From NCBI GenBank assembly GCA_027946555.1, contig JAPEVC010000101.1, forward strand, positions 1 to 64,000: DNA of 64,000 nt, written 5' to 3'. The notes under the pieces are model-generated. The model was not told the origin of the DNA and made no database searches. It saw only the letters and a program-made list of their open reading frames with translations. Numbering within the stretch: the stretch's first letter is position 1; every line of letters begins with the position of its first letter. Positions 22,737 through 34,332 of the stretch are shown piece by piece. Position numbers and translations under genes: made by a program. This DNA is from Gnomoniopsis sp. IMI 355080. Its lineage: Eukaryota; Ascomycota; Sordariomycetes; Diaporthales; Gnomoniaceae.

Positions 22737-23609
22737 ATGAGAGGCACATATGACAGAGACAACACCCACCAGTTTCAAACATGCGTCGACCTTGTGCGAG
22801 GCTGCAAAGCATTCCGCCACAAAATCGAGCTCGATAACAAAGAAAGAAGACTTTCTAGATGGCGTTTCCGTCTGTATATCGGTGTCATTATCGTCCTTGA
22901 GTTCTTGTTCGTCATCATCAGCGTTCTGCTAGCGCCTCAAATCATCTGTGGCGCAATACAAGAAACCCAGTCGACGTGTCGACAAAGCGTCAAAGGGGCC
23001 CAGACACTTCTGGGGGTTTATTCGACATTCTTCTTCCTCTGGGGCGTCGTGGTGGCGATATTGGTCTACAGCATGTGTCGCCGCAGGCAGCAAGATGTCA
23101 AAAGAGACCACTTGCGGAAAACAAAAGAGAAGACGGCTGGTGTGGCGAGCAGTCCCGAGCAAAGACAGAGAGTCTTCGATCAGCGGCCGCAACCGAACTT
23201 GTCCACAGCACGTGTTTTAACGCAAACTTTAAGCCACAGCGGCTCAGATGAACGGCAGCAACGTCAAGCTGCTGCCCGAGAAGCCAGCGCGCCCAGACGA
23301 GCTCACGGGACGGTCATGAGCGTACAACCAGAATCGACCTACGAACATGAACGGCAGCATAGCGTTGACTTGGGAAGCCGCCCAATTGTAGGAGATGGAT
23401 CAATAACGACTTCTTCCCCTCAAGCGCCACCGCCATACTCTTCATTAATACCAGGAGTCAGTGATGCAAGTTTATCCGTTTCGGCGAGCCACAGTGCAAC
23501 AGATCCAGAGCGACCGCAACTGGGTGATCACGAAATACAGCGCATGTTTCACGCAAGGATGTACCCAAACAGGCAACGGGATAGTCAAGGGAGAACAGCT
23601 CGTACATAG
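22737..23609 (+). CDS. Two-helix membrane protein with PPPY motif, unknown
   Basis: Single exon, 290 residues. The first 42 residues are basic and hydrophilic. Two strong membrane segments follow (about 45-72, YIGVIIVLEFLFVIISVLLA; and about 92-112, LLGVYSTFFFLWGVVVAILV), separated by a short loop with two cysteines. The remaining about 175 residues are basic, then Ser/Gln/Pro-rich and likely disordered and cytosolic. The tail contains APPPYSS, a PPxY match for WW-domain ubiquitin ligases of the Rsp5/Nedd4 type, as seen in arrestin-like and adaptor proteins. I do not recognise a named family. It is flanked by unrelated genes; the HAD gene is convergent 176 bases away. Confidence 0.6.
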   Translation: MRGTYDRDNTHQFQTCVDLVRGCKAFRHKIELDNKERRLSRWRFRLYIGVIIVLEFLFVIISVLLAPQIICGAIQETQSTCRQSVKGAQTLLGVYSTFFFLWGVVVAILVYSMCRRRQQDVKRDHLRKTKEKTAGVASSPEQRQRVFDQRPQPNLSTARVLTQTLSHSGSDERQQRQAAAREASAPRRAHGTVMSVQPESTYEHERQHSVDLGSRPIVGDGSITTSSPQAPPPYSSLIPGVSDASLSVSASHSATDPERPQLGDHEIQRMFHARMYPNRQRDSQGRTART

Positions 23610-23785
23610 CAAATCATAAACCGGGCGCAAGGAAGCTGAGTCTTGCCCCGACCTGGCAAACTTTTAGTAAACTTCTGACAAAAGATGTCATTCAACGTAT
23701 TCCATCAGAGCTGCTTGCGGAGTACCAAAACGTGTAGGCTGTTATTCGCAATTGTCTCAGTGTTGATAGTTCTCTGTCCACCGCT

Positions 23786-24655
23786 TCACAAGATTCGTCC
23801 TGTAGTGATATGTGCAGCTACCTCTGCAAAGTCGTGTGCCCAGGAGATGTCTGAATTAGCACCCTGAGGCTCAGAGACGCAAGGGACATTGTAGCCAAGT
23901 CTCCGCAATGTTCTCGCGAGACTGCCTCCTCCATCCGAGGTGATGACCCATCCACCATGAAAATGCAAGCACTCGAGATCGGTTGTAGAGTCCCCAAAGT
24001 AGCCCACGCATTGGCCTCCCACTCTTTGGAGAAGGTGCCTCGTTGCTCCAAGCTTATCAGCAGACGTTGCTAGGGCTTTGCGTGGCTCGACGTTGCTGAG
24101 GCTTGTCGAAAGGCAGTCCGGAATAGCAGCAATAGAACCGTCAAGCTGTATCTCGTTGGCGATGATAGAGGTGATGTCCCAGGGTTCGAGGACGCCTCTT
24201 ATATAGTCGGCGGACCAATTCACCGATACGACATGTACGCTGTAATTGCGAGCCCTGACCATGGCCAGATATTCCACAAACCCACCTCGAACCTGAGTTC
24301 GACCAGTCTCTCTGTCGCGGCGGCCTGCCTCGACTAGTCGGTCGTGATCCGCAAAGCTTGCGAAGATGCCGAGCTCCCGGACGCGGGCAAGAGACGCCGC
24401 CTCCACGACGTTGCGGCCGCGCAGGTAGTCACGTTCGTGTTGCCAGGTCGTGCGCTGCTGTTCGGGAGGCTGCGTGTGGTCATAAGCGGCCAGGTCTTGC
24501 GTGTAGGACTCTACAATGGACTGCCAGTCCCGGCTCAGGTCAGCGCCCCCGCCCTCGGAAGTTTTCCGCCATTCTAGGGCCGCCCGGGCGATGTTTCCAA
24601 TGGTATCCTCTTCGGTGATAGTTCCGTCAAAGTCAAATATGATGTGTTGTCCCAT
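23786..24655 (-). CDS. HAD-superfamily phosphatase (phosphoserine-phosphatase-like)
   Basis: Single exon, 289 residues from the ATG at 24653-24655, chosen because it starts directly at the conserved MGQHIIFDFDGTIT. A soluble Mg-dependent phosphohydrolase. HAD motif I DFDGTIT (nucleophile and acid Asp) is at about 8-14. A cap region follows, then motif II in VVSVNWS, and motif III/IV as GYFGDSTTDLECL. The substrate is not evident. Relatives that start with this exact signature are conserved in fungi and are often described as HAD-like hydrolases near the PHOSPHO/MtnX group. A longer in-frame start at 24727 would add 24 residues with no support. Confidence 0.85.
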   Translation of the reverse strand: MGQHIIFDFDGTITEEDTIGNIARAALEWRKTSEGGGADLSRDWQSIVESYTQDLAAYDHTQPPEQQRTTWQHERDYLRGRNVVEAASLARVRELGIFASFADHDRLVEAGRRDRETGRTQVRGGFVEYLAMVRARNYSVHVVSVNWSADYIRGVLEPWDITSIIANEIQLDGSIAAIPDCLSTSLSNVEPRKALATSADKLGATRHLLQRVGGQCVGYFGDSTTDLECLHFHGGWVITSDGGGSLARTLRRLGYNVPCVSEPQGANSDISWAHDFAEVAAHITTGRIL

Positions 24656-25192
24656 TCTACATTCACTTTGGGGTAATCGATGTATGTTTTGAAGCCGGTG
24701 TTGACGACAGCGTCGGAAAAGTACCAAGGTCGCTCTGTCAGCAAGAGCCGACCTTGATTTTCAACCGATGTTTACCCAGAAGAATACCCTTTCCTACATC
24801 TATGAATTGATAATGTGCCAGTTTCGAGTGAATACGTGCTGAAATATGCCGTCGCATCAAATGTCATACCCTGAGGAATTATGATGCACAATGTTAGGCA
24901 TGTCACCCCTTGGTGTGTGGCTACACCGTACCCGGATGGTCACGAAGTCCAGAGCCTCTTCCTATTTGGAGTGGTTTTTTACCCCGGGTGGGGGGGGGGG
25001 GCAAATCGAATACACCGCGCGACTTCAGACACAGTAGCCAGTTCACGGCGGATCTAGTGACACAATGGTCGTCGAAAGCGATGATATATTTCACATTAAA
25101 CAAGCTGCTGAAGCGGGATGTTCTGGAACATGCATGAAGTATGACCGGCAGTAGGCCAAGGTGCTTCAATCTAGCTCGCGTCTTATCAACGT
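24656..25192. other. Intergenic with a 12-base G tract
   Basis: Promoter of the leftward HAD gene and 3' flank of the next leftward gene. Contains an uninterrupted G run at 24990-25001. No gene seen. Confidence 0.6.
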
Positions 25193-26743
25193 TCAACCAT
25201 CTTTCCAAGGATTCGAGCGACCAGGCTCCGGATGCACCGATACAAAGTCAAAGCCGTAGCCATCACCCATCTCACTTCCTGCCTTTGGATTTGGATAGTA
25301 GCTAGCGAGCTCATCGATACGACGCATGCCCATCATCCACTGCACAAGGGAGCGCGGCACAAACTTGCCCACAAATCCATACAGATCCGCGCCGAGTCCA
25401 ACTCTGACAACGCTGCTCTTGTTGGAGCCATCTATGATATCGAAGATAGACCTGTGGAGGTCCTTGAGTGAGCCTCCCCTCATACCACGGATTCGGCCAG
25501 CTGATATTGCCGAAGACGACGTATTGATAAAGTTGCGTCCATAGGCATGCCTGGCTGGCTCGGGCCAAGCAAGTGTTTCGGCAGAGTCAGCGGCCGGGAG
25601 CAAACCGGGCGACCTCCTTAGTGCCGCAGAAGCAGGGCCTGTAAATCCGGTGAAGTCGAACGTGCCTAACTGAACGTGTGTGACTGGAATAGACAGGGGG
25701 CGTAACTCGCCAGCAAGAACGTCTGTGAAGGCGGAAAGAGCAGAGCAAACTGTTGCCTCTGGGGCGTGGAAAGGAGGGTTGATGGAACTGATGATGGAAG
25801 GTGTAAGAACCATGACCTTTGGCGGTGATTTTTCGCTGGCTGAGGTCAGTCGTGCCGTCAGGAGGGGGAGGAACGCCTGGATAGTCAAGATGGGATGCAG
25901 GAGATGTGTATCGAACAAGTCGGCGAAGCTAGAGGGCGGGATGGTGGCTATGGGGGATGTCTGATAGCTCATAGAAGGAATGAGTATAACTGATTTCAGG
26001 TTCAAATGATGAGGTTTCGCGCCTGGGACAGCGGCGTGAGAAGCTTGCAAGAATTGCGCAAAGCCCTCGATCGCCGTGCCAGCCTTCGGAGGATCAGTAA
26101 TGTCGATGCCCAGGGGCCTGATATCGGGCCGTGACAGATTCTGCACTACAACCTCCTCGTCGAGTGTATTGCACGAAATATAGACAACAAAGCCTCGCCT
26201 CTCCAAGTCGAGAGACAACGCTTTTGTCAGAGGTAGATTCGGCGAGCCTGCCACAACCACGACGTCCAGGCGTGCTCCGTTTTTGGCTCGTCTTGCCCGC
26301 CGAGTCTTTCGAATGTAAACGCTTCTTTTATAGCCACGATATACGATCGCACCGGTTGTGAGGACCACAAATCCCGTCAAAATCTTGTGTCGCGAAATCC
26401 ATGCCTCGATTCGTTCATAGAATGAGGTTGGCACGGCGAGGGCTTTCCGTGGTGTGCCTCGTGGTCGCATGCCATCTGGGATCCATTCCTGTGAGGCTAG
26501 GATCTCCCTCAGTTGCTCCACGATTTGGGTCTCTCTTAACTGGCCGGCGGCGCTGTCAATTTGGCGCTCGAAGAAGTCGGCCACACCGCAGGCGTAGCGC
26601 CTGGCTTCGTTCAACTACCGATATTGTTAGACCAGACGACGCTGTGATTTGGGGCCGGCACAAAGACGTAGCGAATGTGCAGCATTCGTGAAGGTCTGAG
26701 GGTAGCTCACTATGTCCAAGAATTGCTGGTCGTCTGCCGACAT
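25193..26743 (-). CDS. DUF1776 / short-chain-dehydrogenase-like membrane protein
   Basis: Exons 26743-26711 and 26614-25193 (GT-AG intron 96 bases) give 484 residues. The 11-residue first exon MSADDQQFLDI joins LNEARRYACGVADF, the usual start of this family. Residues about 87-107 form one hydrophobic anchor (ILTGFVVLTTGAIVYRG) followed by a basic patch. A Rossmann-like start VVVVAGSPNLPLTKALSLDLERRGF is next, and later an SDR-like core. The family corresponds to fungal proteins annotated DUF1776, related to yeast YNL181W. The usual SDR catalytic YxxxK is not evident, so dehydrogenase activity is doubtful. Location is probably an internal membrane. The + strand frames over it are shadows. Confidence 0.82.
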
Positions 26744-27867
26744 CGTTGCAGGATGAATGTCGAGCCGTAGAGTTGAGCAGGGCGCTGGTGTGTCGCAGGA
26801 ATGAAAGCGCGAAGTGACGACATTCTGGCCGACATCTAGATAATGTTATCGCCCCGCAGTATCGCGAGTGGCATGAGTGGCAGCGCGCCCCTCCATGGGG
26901 TCCCCTAGATTGACACCAATAACGTCGACAACGAAAATAAACATGAAAACATATTCTATTTCGTTTCTTGACAGCTCGCTCATAATATGTTTTTGCCGGT
27001 GAATTATTTCGCACAATAACTCATTCCTAAACCCTTGTCACCTTTTGTACCGCCTTCTGTCCCAACCATCCGCTAGCAAGTTGCACTGGGCAACACATTC
27101 ACCTATCGGAAAGCATGCATACGAAAAGCGTTTGCCCAGGACCTTTTACATTGCACATCACGGTCAGCATAGCTACATCGAGATACGCAGTCTGCAATGA
27201 GCAGTCCCTGGACATAGGACTGCCTGCGAGACTGAAGTGACCTGTTCCAGAGCACGATCGCATAGTGACCAACATTACCGGCTTCTCAAGTCAGCGTCAA
27301 TACATGATGGGTCAGAGCAGTCTCCCAAATTTTCATAATATCGAAGACATTGTCCTGTTGTAGCCATGTACCAACGACCTGAAGGCCAACGCGCGGACCA
27401 CGCATGCAGCCATTCTAACGCTCTAGACGCGCTGCTCTATGGGCTGGTGAAAATTGTCCTGGTTCGACTATACAAGGGCCCCAGCTGGGAGCGATCAAAG
27501 GCTAACATCTCTCTACACCTTGCTCTTGTTTGAGATCAACGTCAATGCTGTGGTTCGCATAGTCAAGGCCCGTATGTGTTGTCTGTATGTGGGTGGTTCT
27601 GGGACAGATACAGCGAGAAGCTACCAGTCTCGTCGGTATTGGATATAGTCCAGTATGAATGCCTTGCTGGGTCACAATTTTGTCGGGAAGAGTACGTAGT
27701 CAAGTTCTTTCAGCCCTGAAGATCCTAAATTAGACTCCGAACGCCTCTAAGTCCTAAATTCGGGAGGAGCTTGGTCTCCCTACCAGCCAGTAGCAGGTCT
27801 CAGTTCCCAGGTTATAGCCGTCCGTAGGCCGTTCATCCCTTTCAGACCTAGTCATAGTGCTCGTGCC
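26744..27867. other. Intergenic, no gene seen
   Basis: About 1.1 kb between the DUF1776 start and the FKBP stop, with only short unsupported frames. Confidence 0.55.
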
Positions 27868-28575
27868 TTACAGCTCAGCCTTCTCCTCGACACCGTCCTG
27901 GTCGGTGATCAGGCTCTTGACCAGGCTGGCGACCTCGTTAATCTTGCCCTTGATGGTGTCGACAATGTTCTGGGTAGCCGCCTCGACGGGGCCAGTGGAT
28001 GTGGAGGTCGCCTCGGGGGCCGCCTTTGTGACAATGGACGTGGGGGCCTCAACACCGTCAATGCCGATCAGCTCCGTCTCGAAGACTGTAGTCATGCTGC
28101 ATCAGTACGGAACGAACATAGCCTAGTCGTTGGGGGCAAGGAGGTACATACTCAAGGTCGACCCGGCGGGGATGGGGCCCATGGCACGCTGGCCGTAGCC
28201 CTTGGCCGGAGGAATGGTAAGAGTCCTGTAGTCGAAGGCATTAGCTTTGTGGTGTGGTGGACGAAACGATGGGGAAGCAGGAGCTACAAACCTCTTCTCG
28301 CCGATGCACATGTCCAGGAGACCCTCATCCCATCCCTTGATGACCTGTCCACTGCCAATCTTGAAGCTGAAGGGAGTTCCACGGTCATAGCTGGCATCGA
28401 ATTTGTTGCCATTCGATTCGAGTGTGCCCTTGTAGTGCATTGACACCTTGTCGCCATTCTGGGTCTTGCGTTCACACTCAACGGGGAGAGTGACATCAAT
28501 CTTGAGCTCGTCGGCAGCAAGAACGCCAACAGCGGCCGAAGCCAGGAGGGACAGGGTGACCAGGATCTTCTGCAT
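27868..28575 (-). CDS. fpr2: ER-type FKBP peptidyl-prolyl cis-trans isomerase
   Basis: Exons 28575-28292, 28225-28152 and 28085-27868 give 191 residues. It catalyses proline isomerisation during protein folding in the secretory pathway. A signal peptide occupies residues 1-20 (MQKILVTLSLLASAAVGVLA). The FKBP core follows with the expected pocket residues in HYKGTLESNGNKFDASYDRG, GQVIKGWDEGLL, PPAKGYG and LIFETELI. After the core come about 65 extra residues rich in Ala, Thr and Val with a short helical stretch, ending in KAEL. That ending resembles but does not match HDEL-type retrieval signals, so ER retention is uncertain. Both 66-base introns are GT-AG, and both junctions restore the conserved EKRTLTIPP and STLIFETE. 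Confidence 0.93.
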
Positions 28576-29797
28576 GATGATGGTGTTTTGTGATGTTGCG
28601 GTATTGCAGTCTGTACTGGTATGATTGATAGGTGCAGAAGGGTGTAGCGGGAGTATTTGAGTAACAGGAGAAGACAGCTGGTGTCTTAGGTAGGTCAAGG
28701 TTGGCGGTTACTGGGGTCAACATGCAAGGTCTCGTTGTCCTGTCAAGGTGCAATCACCTGTAAAATGTCAGGGTCTTTCCCCAAACAAAGTGGAGAGTAG
28801 CTCTCCAAGCTGGCAAGAGCCAACTTTCATCAGCACTCTACATAGTCATGCTCTCACACCAGCTTGGAATCTCCACTTCAGGAAAGGGGAATTGAACAAA
28901 GTAATAGGTTCTACAATAAGTATCATACATATCAATCCTTTCAGTATTCCACAGACATCTGAGCCATCATCTCGCCTTTCGTGACCCCAATCTAGGAATA
29001 GGTGGTAGTCTCCACTGCCTCGAGCTTCAGGGAAGACGACGAGTACATAGCTACTTGCCTATCATGGTAATTCACGGCGTGCTCCAAGTCGTCTTTTTAG
29101 TAGTAAATTTGTATAGCTTAGGAGCACTCCCCAGAACAGTGACTGTACTTGAGCTTGCTTGAGCCTCTTACTCGGGATTTGGCTTATTGACCGGTCTACC
29201 CAATAAGCCAGTCAAGGTCCCCGGAAACATAGCAGGTACCGTAAACCCGTCCGGGTACTTATACCGCAGCACATGGCCCCGACGATCTATCGCCTTGCAA
29301 ATTGCTTCTGTTGGTTATCTGACTGTCAAGCTGTCAAGTCAGCCACATCTGCTCGCCTCGGCTCAATCGAGTGGACGGCAGTCTTGAAGATCCCGGTAAT
29401 CTGTCTTCAAGACGGCCACTTCATCCTAGTCACGGTCCGGTGAATTCATGGCCTTCATATTGCGCATATGGATGCTCATACGATATCAGTCTCCGGATCC
29501 GCCATCCGGTACTCCGCCATTTGTCACATCTGGCCTCCCTGAATCTTTCAAGATCAGCCATCTCTAATGCTGTGAAAGGAACGCTATGCTTCGGTCATGG
29601 CGAAATTGCTTACATCAAAAGGTCACAAGTAGTACTATGTAATCCACCTGTCGAGGCGAGGAGAATTGTTTACCGGCCAATTTGTTGGCCAGCTTCTCAG
29701 GGTCCTCCCTAGCCTCGATACGGGGACCCTTGTCGCGACCCTTTTCCGGCGCTACATGGACCAGGGCATGGCGGAGAAACACTCCTAGTTACCACTC
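28576..29797. other. Divergent intergenic region, no gene seen
   Basis: Between the start of the leftward FKBP gene and the start of the rightward oxygenase gene. Short frames only. Confidence 0.55.
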
Positions 29798-30812
29798 ATG
29801 TTAGCGCTAGCACGTCTTTCACAACTTCTCGACTTTGACTTCGAGAAAAGATGTGTCGCGAGCATGGCAATTGCAGAATCTAATCCCACCTTGCTCATGG
29901 CCACAGAAGAATCAGATGATGACGCCGATCTCTTTGGTGACGAGAACGACACCGCCACAAGTGATCTTCGCCGGGCTCTCCATCAACGTGCAGAAATAGT
30001 ACGGCGTGAAAAGCTCGCGCAGCTACCCCCTCCAAGCCAACGAACATGCGCCCAAAACCGCATGGCCTACGTGCTCTCGGGGCAGCGCCTCCAGCCTACC
30101 AAAGTAGCCCACGTATTCAGCGTCGAGGAATGTGAGCTTATCATCGCGGCCGTAGTGGACTACGTCGAGAAGCAAGGCGGCCTGCAGACAGACAGGCATG
30201 AGAAGTTTGCCACGACCGATGTGCCCGCGTCTAGTCTCCGCCTGCCTCTGGCCAGCGATGCTGGTGATGCAGGCAAGACGGTGGGCGACGCGGTTCTCGA
30301 GTGGGTGACCGAGAGAGTTCTGACCCGCGTGGCTGAGTCGACAGGCTTTAGATCACAAGATATTGGGCTCAAAGACTTATTCGTGGTGTGCTATCATGGG
30401 AAGCAGCCCAAGGCAGATCAGAAAGCCAAGAGATATCCCATCCCATCCAAACAAGCCTCACTGTCGATCCACAGTGACGGATGTCTTTTGAGCTTCTCGC
30501 TTCTGCTAAACCACCACAATGCTTTCGATGGTGGCGGCACTTTTTTCAAAGGAACAGGGCAAACATTTCACGTTGAACAGGGCGGCCTACTGATGCACGA
30601 TGCTGGCCTCGAGCGTGAGTCATTCTCCCTTGGCTGGACGATTATCAAATCAGACACTGACGTTCCATGCATTAGATGCTGGCGCTGAAGTACTCTGTGG
30701 ACAGAGAATCATGCTGGTTGGCTTCCTTGAAACCGTTGATGTCCTCAAGCAAAAGTTGGTTTGGGAGCAACAGAGCGCATGGAGACGTCCAGACAGGCAA
30801 TCCGCTTTCTGA
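29798..30812 (+). CDS. 2-oxoglutarate/Fe(II)-dependent oxygenase (prolyl-4-hydroxylase-like fold)
   Basis: Exons 29798-30614 and 30676-30812 (GT-AG intron 61 bases) give 317 residues. It probably hydroxylates a substrate using O2 and 2-oxoglutarate. The iron ligands are visible as LSIHSDGCLLSFSLLLN (H-x-D) and the distal His in HDAGLEHAGAEV, created only after splicing. The Arg in GQRIMLVGFLE fits the 2-oxoglutarate carboxylate. GGGTFF between them is typical of this fold. The N-terminal 60 residues are acidic and probably disordered (ESDDDADLFGDEND). An alternative start at 29864 (MAIAESN) would remove 22 residues. No signal peptide, so probably cytosolic or nuclear. The substrate is unknown. 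Confidence 0.85.
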
Positions 30813-32646
30813 CCGCCATTATGCAGCAAAACTTGTCGCAGATGGCTCAATGCGCGAGTAGTTTTGGTTTGTCATATTCCTGGCCTCCAAAATACAAGTC
30901 TATCCCAACCAATATCAGGACAGATTACCAAGTCAACGGCCTGGGTTTGCCAAGGAATTGCTGCGAACCACCTCACGGCTTGCTGCATGCACCCTCGGAA
31001 TCGAGTCAGTCAGACGAGAGACGGGCTCGATCCCGTCTGCAGCTTCAATGAAACGATCCAGGAACATTTTCGCTGCAATACAGGCATCGATGCACGATGC
31101 AGGTCTCGACTAAGTCGCATTGGCTCTGTCAGGCTGCCAGAGACCCCCCAATCCGGACAGCCGGTAGCCTGTCATCGTGCAGAAGTCTATACCAGGGTTC
31201 AACGGGGTACCTGCAACCTCTCTCCGGGCCGCATCTGTGGATCATCGACCTGCATGAAAGCTCCATACCTATTGAAAAGTACAGAGGCCGAGAAGAATAG
31301 AACCGTAGACTGAGGGGGGCCTTGATTCAACCATTCTTCTATTACGAATTGGGCATCATTCATAGGCCGTCTGTTGGACGTTGGGCTTCAGCGCGGGGAG
31401 GGAGCCGAGCTGATTTTTAGGATTTTGGGGGCCATGAAATCTAAACACTGCCCTTACAAGAGGATGCACACCATCAATCAGGAGTGACGCACCAGCCCGC
31501 CCCCGGTCTTTGCAGGGCCTGACTTTTGACGCAGATGACCCAACCTCAGCATTGGCCTTTGGGAAGCTGAGAGATTCCTTCTGAATCTAGATCTATAATT
31601 TTCCCGTGGTCCCTGTTCCAGCTGTCAGCCCTGCGCGGAACCTGGTCAGCTTGTTTCCGAAAACAAACTTCTCGAGGCCACCCATTGGGGCCGCGCATGG
31701 GAGAAACTGCCCAGCTCATCATCTCGGTCGTATCGACACACTTCTTAGAACACAGGTTTTAGAAAAAGAGCAAGAAAAAAAAATCCGTGCTACAAGAATC
31801 GATACCGGGTCTCGGCAATAACATGTGGGTACGAAGTACAGTACGAGGCGACTTCACGAGTGAGGCTTCTTGTTGCACCCGGTTTCCCATCCCGGACCAC
31901 CAGCCCAGTCCGTTCTGGATGCTGCAACACTACATGGCCTTGACCATGCTCCCGGCACAGAAAACAAGGATAGCACTGCTTGTCTTTCCGCGGGATGGAT
32001 TGTGGTGTCAGCGGTGCCTGATGAACCTTCATTGCAAACGCGATTGTCACTGCCCAATCGTTCTGGCGGGAAGCCCTGCCCCAGTCCTCTTGTGTGTCTG
32101 GCCCTTTTTTCCCTCACATTCCCCTGACCGACCGCACCGCACCTCGCCACACCCGGTGCCCGGACAAAGTTGTCATTTTTCTACTTGCTGCGGGACAAGG
32201 TACACTTTTCTCTTAGTTATGAAACAGGACGCACACAGGGGCGGAGCCAGTGCTCCTCGCCCCAAAATCTCGAGCAAGGCACTCTTGTCCCGCCTTGGTT
32301 GCCATGGCCCACCCGCGCGGACGGGATGATCGACCTGTTTCTAGCAAGTAACGAGGTACCAAAGTACTTTTCTATGCTCAGCCCAGGCGGACGCACCCTG
32401 TCATCGCGTAATACTTTATATATAATATAGGTACCTCTCTTAGCCGATCAGGACAGTATCAGACGAAGCCCGTCTTCAAATATAATAAAAGACTTGTGTC
32501 TCCTTTCACTGATCCTCTCCGGTTTCCAAAGCATCCGTCTACCACCAAGCAATCCACAAACGACTTGAGACCAAAAATACGTCTTGTGAACCATACAAAC
32601 GGCATCGTCTTCTCAGTCACACCCTCTCGACTTCTTTTTCGATAAC
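30813..32646. other. Long upstream region of the Ser-rich gene, no gene seen
   Basis: About 1.8 kb with only short frames. A TATA-like run (TTTATATATAATATAG) lies at 32415-32430, about 220 bases before the ATG at 32647 and followed by a pyrimidine-rich leader, which fits a strongly expressed or inducible promoter. Confidence 0.45.
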
Positions 32647-32966
32647 ATGGCCGGTAGCAGCTCCTACCCCGTTGTGGTCCACCAGGACAGACCATCCAAG
32701 AGTTCCGCCTCGGTCATGTCTAGCGCAACTCGATCTTCGGCCAAGTCACGCCCATCTTCCATCTCGTCAAACGACTCTTATATCTCCAATGATGGTTCGA
32801 GCATGTGGAGTGACGCAAACGAAGCCGGTGAGTGCGCCGGACATCTATCCTTCATAGTGATAGTAATGCTGACTACCTCCTCCCACCAGCTCTGATCGAA
32901 AGGTCCAAAAGCCGAGTCAACAAGCAAACGGGAAAGACAGTGACGGTTTGGAACAGCCGATCATAA
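32647..32966 (+). CDS. Small Ser-rich basic protein, unknown
   Basis: Exons 32647-32827 and 32890-32966 (GT-AG intron 62 bases) give 85 residues. Residues 1-50 are about 40 percent Ser (SSASVMSSATRSSAKSRPSS), followed by WSDANEAALIERSKSRVNKQTGKTVTVWNSRS, which spans the junction and looks like a conserved end. No signal peptide or membrane segment. The function is unknown. The TATA-like element, the pyrimidine-rich leader and the very short protein suggest a regulated small protein, perhaps stress- or growth-related, but that is inference. The splice is supported by the in-phase ANEA-ALIERS join and the immediate stop after exon 2. Confidence 0.65.
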
Positions 32967-34332
32967 TACTCTCCCGACATCATCTTGTTTTGCAAGAATA
33001 CATGGTTCGTCAGAGTCACTGCGAGGAGTGCTCAAGACAACTTCGCATTATTGGGTGGGTTCACTACAACAAAAGTGGGTTTGGTTTTGGTGTTTTGAGC
33101 TGGAAATAATTATCATGGTACAAGAAAGGGCGTTGGATGGATGGATGGATGGACGGACGGACGGCTGGGAGGATTATAGACTGAAAGGATAGACAATACC
33201 CCCCCCCCCCCCGAGTTTGCCTTCGAGCTATCGGCTCGCTTGTCACAACACACAAAAAGAATGATTTTAATTTGAAGACTTCGACTTGCAGTCTTGCCAA
33301 CATATTCGTCCACTTTTTTTTCTCTCTCTCTCGCCATGGCATGTGGTCGCACACAAAGTTTGTCCCTCTTCGAAAGGTGCTTGTGGGGGTTGTTTCTAAA
33401 TTTAAATGAGATGTGTGAGACCAGGGGTAAGTTTGCGAGCAAAGCGTCGATCAGTCGGGTCCTGGGACCGCAAATAATACCAAAGTCAAGTAGGCATATC
33501 CTCCAGTGTCCGAGCCAACCATTCGCTTCCTTTTGGGATCATGTTTGCGGTTCTTTTCTTTTCTCGAGGCACTGCGTGGTTTTCAGGGGAGGAGGGCTTA
33601 AGCCTATGTACTGTGAAGGTCGACGAGTGGCCGTTGTCTCTTTGTTCTGCAAATAGTCTATAACCCCTGCCTGTCATGCATGCAGCAGAACATGCATCAT
33701 CTGGTGTGCCGGCTTTCCTCGACCAGCTGCTTCTGAGCTTCTATTCGAGGAGCTTGTTTGTTCCTGCAGGCTGGGAAGCTGAGAAACACTCATCGTGGAA
33801 TTGGTAGGACCAGGTTTAAATCTTGTTCAGCATTAGCGTACGTTTCTGTACTCCGTACAACACTTCAAACATTTGCGGAAGCTCCCAGAGCTCTCTGGAC
33901 AATGCAATCTAGGCTCAAGCTGTTGCTGACTGGTCCATGCGCATTGTGAGGCTTGGTATTCAACTGCTAAATACCTAGTCATCCAGCGCAACGAATAACA
34001 AAGCGAAGCCCCCAGACAAAGCAGTCCTGCTCCCGCCAACGGTGGTATTTCGTGTTCGTCTTATTCATGCGTTGGCGGCTAGCATTTCGTCTGCATATAG
34101 CAAGGACCCTGGAAATCCGTCACCAATCGAGCAGAGCTCTCCCAATCATCCTCAGTCGTTGTTCAGTCATCTCGGCAAGTGATCTCATAGGTATTGCGCG
34201 CACGTTGCACAAAGTCGGAAGGAGTCTCAAATCGCACCCAAAGCAGCCTGCTATCATTGATCCAAAGCGCCCGCAAGCCCTACCGAAAGTACGGCTTGCC
34301 TTTTGTTGGGGGGGGGGGGTCACTATGGAAAT
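32967..34332. other. Intergenic with microsatellite and C tract
   Basis: 3' flank of the Ser-rich gene and the far side of the convergent RPEL gene. Contains the repeats listed separately and an 12-base G run at 34308-34319 just past the RPEL stop. No gene seen. Confidence 0.55.
33134..33212. repeat. GGAT/GGAC microsatellite followed by a 14-base C tract
   Basis: Tandem GGAT units changing to GGAC units at about 33134-33166, then an uninterrupted run of 14 C at 33199-33212. It lies downstream of the Ser-rich gene. Confidence 0.9.

Noticed and set aside
26556..27014. 152-residue - strand frame upstream of the DUF1776 gene
   Set aside because: Reads through the intron out of phase with both real exons and has no domain.
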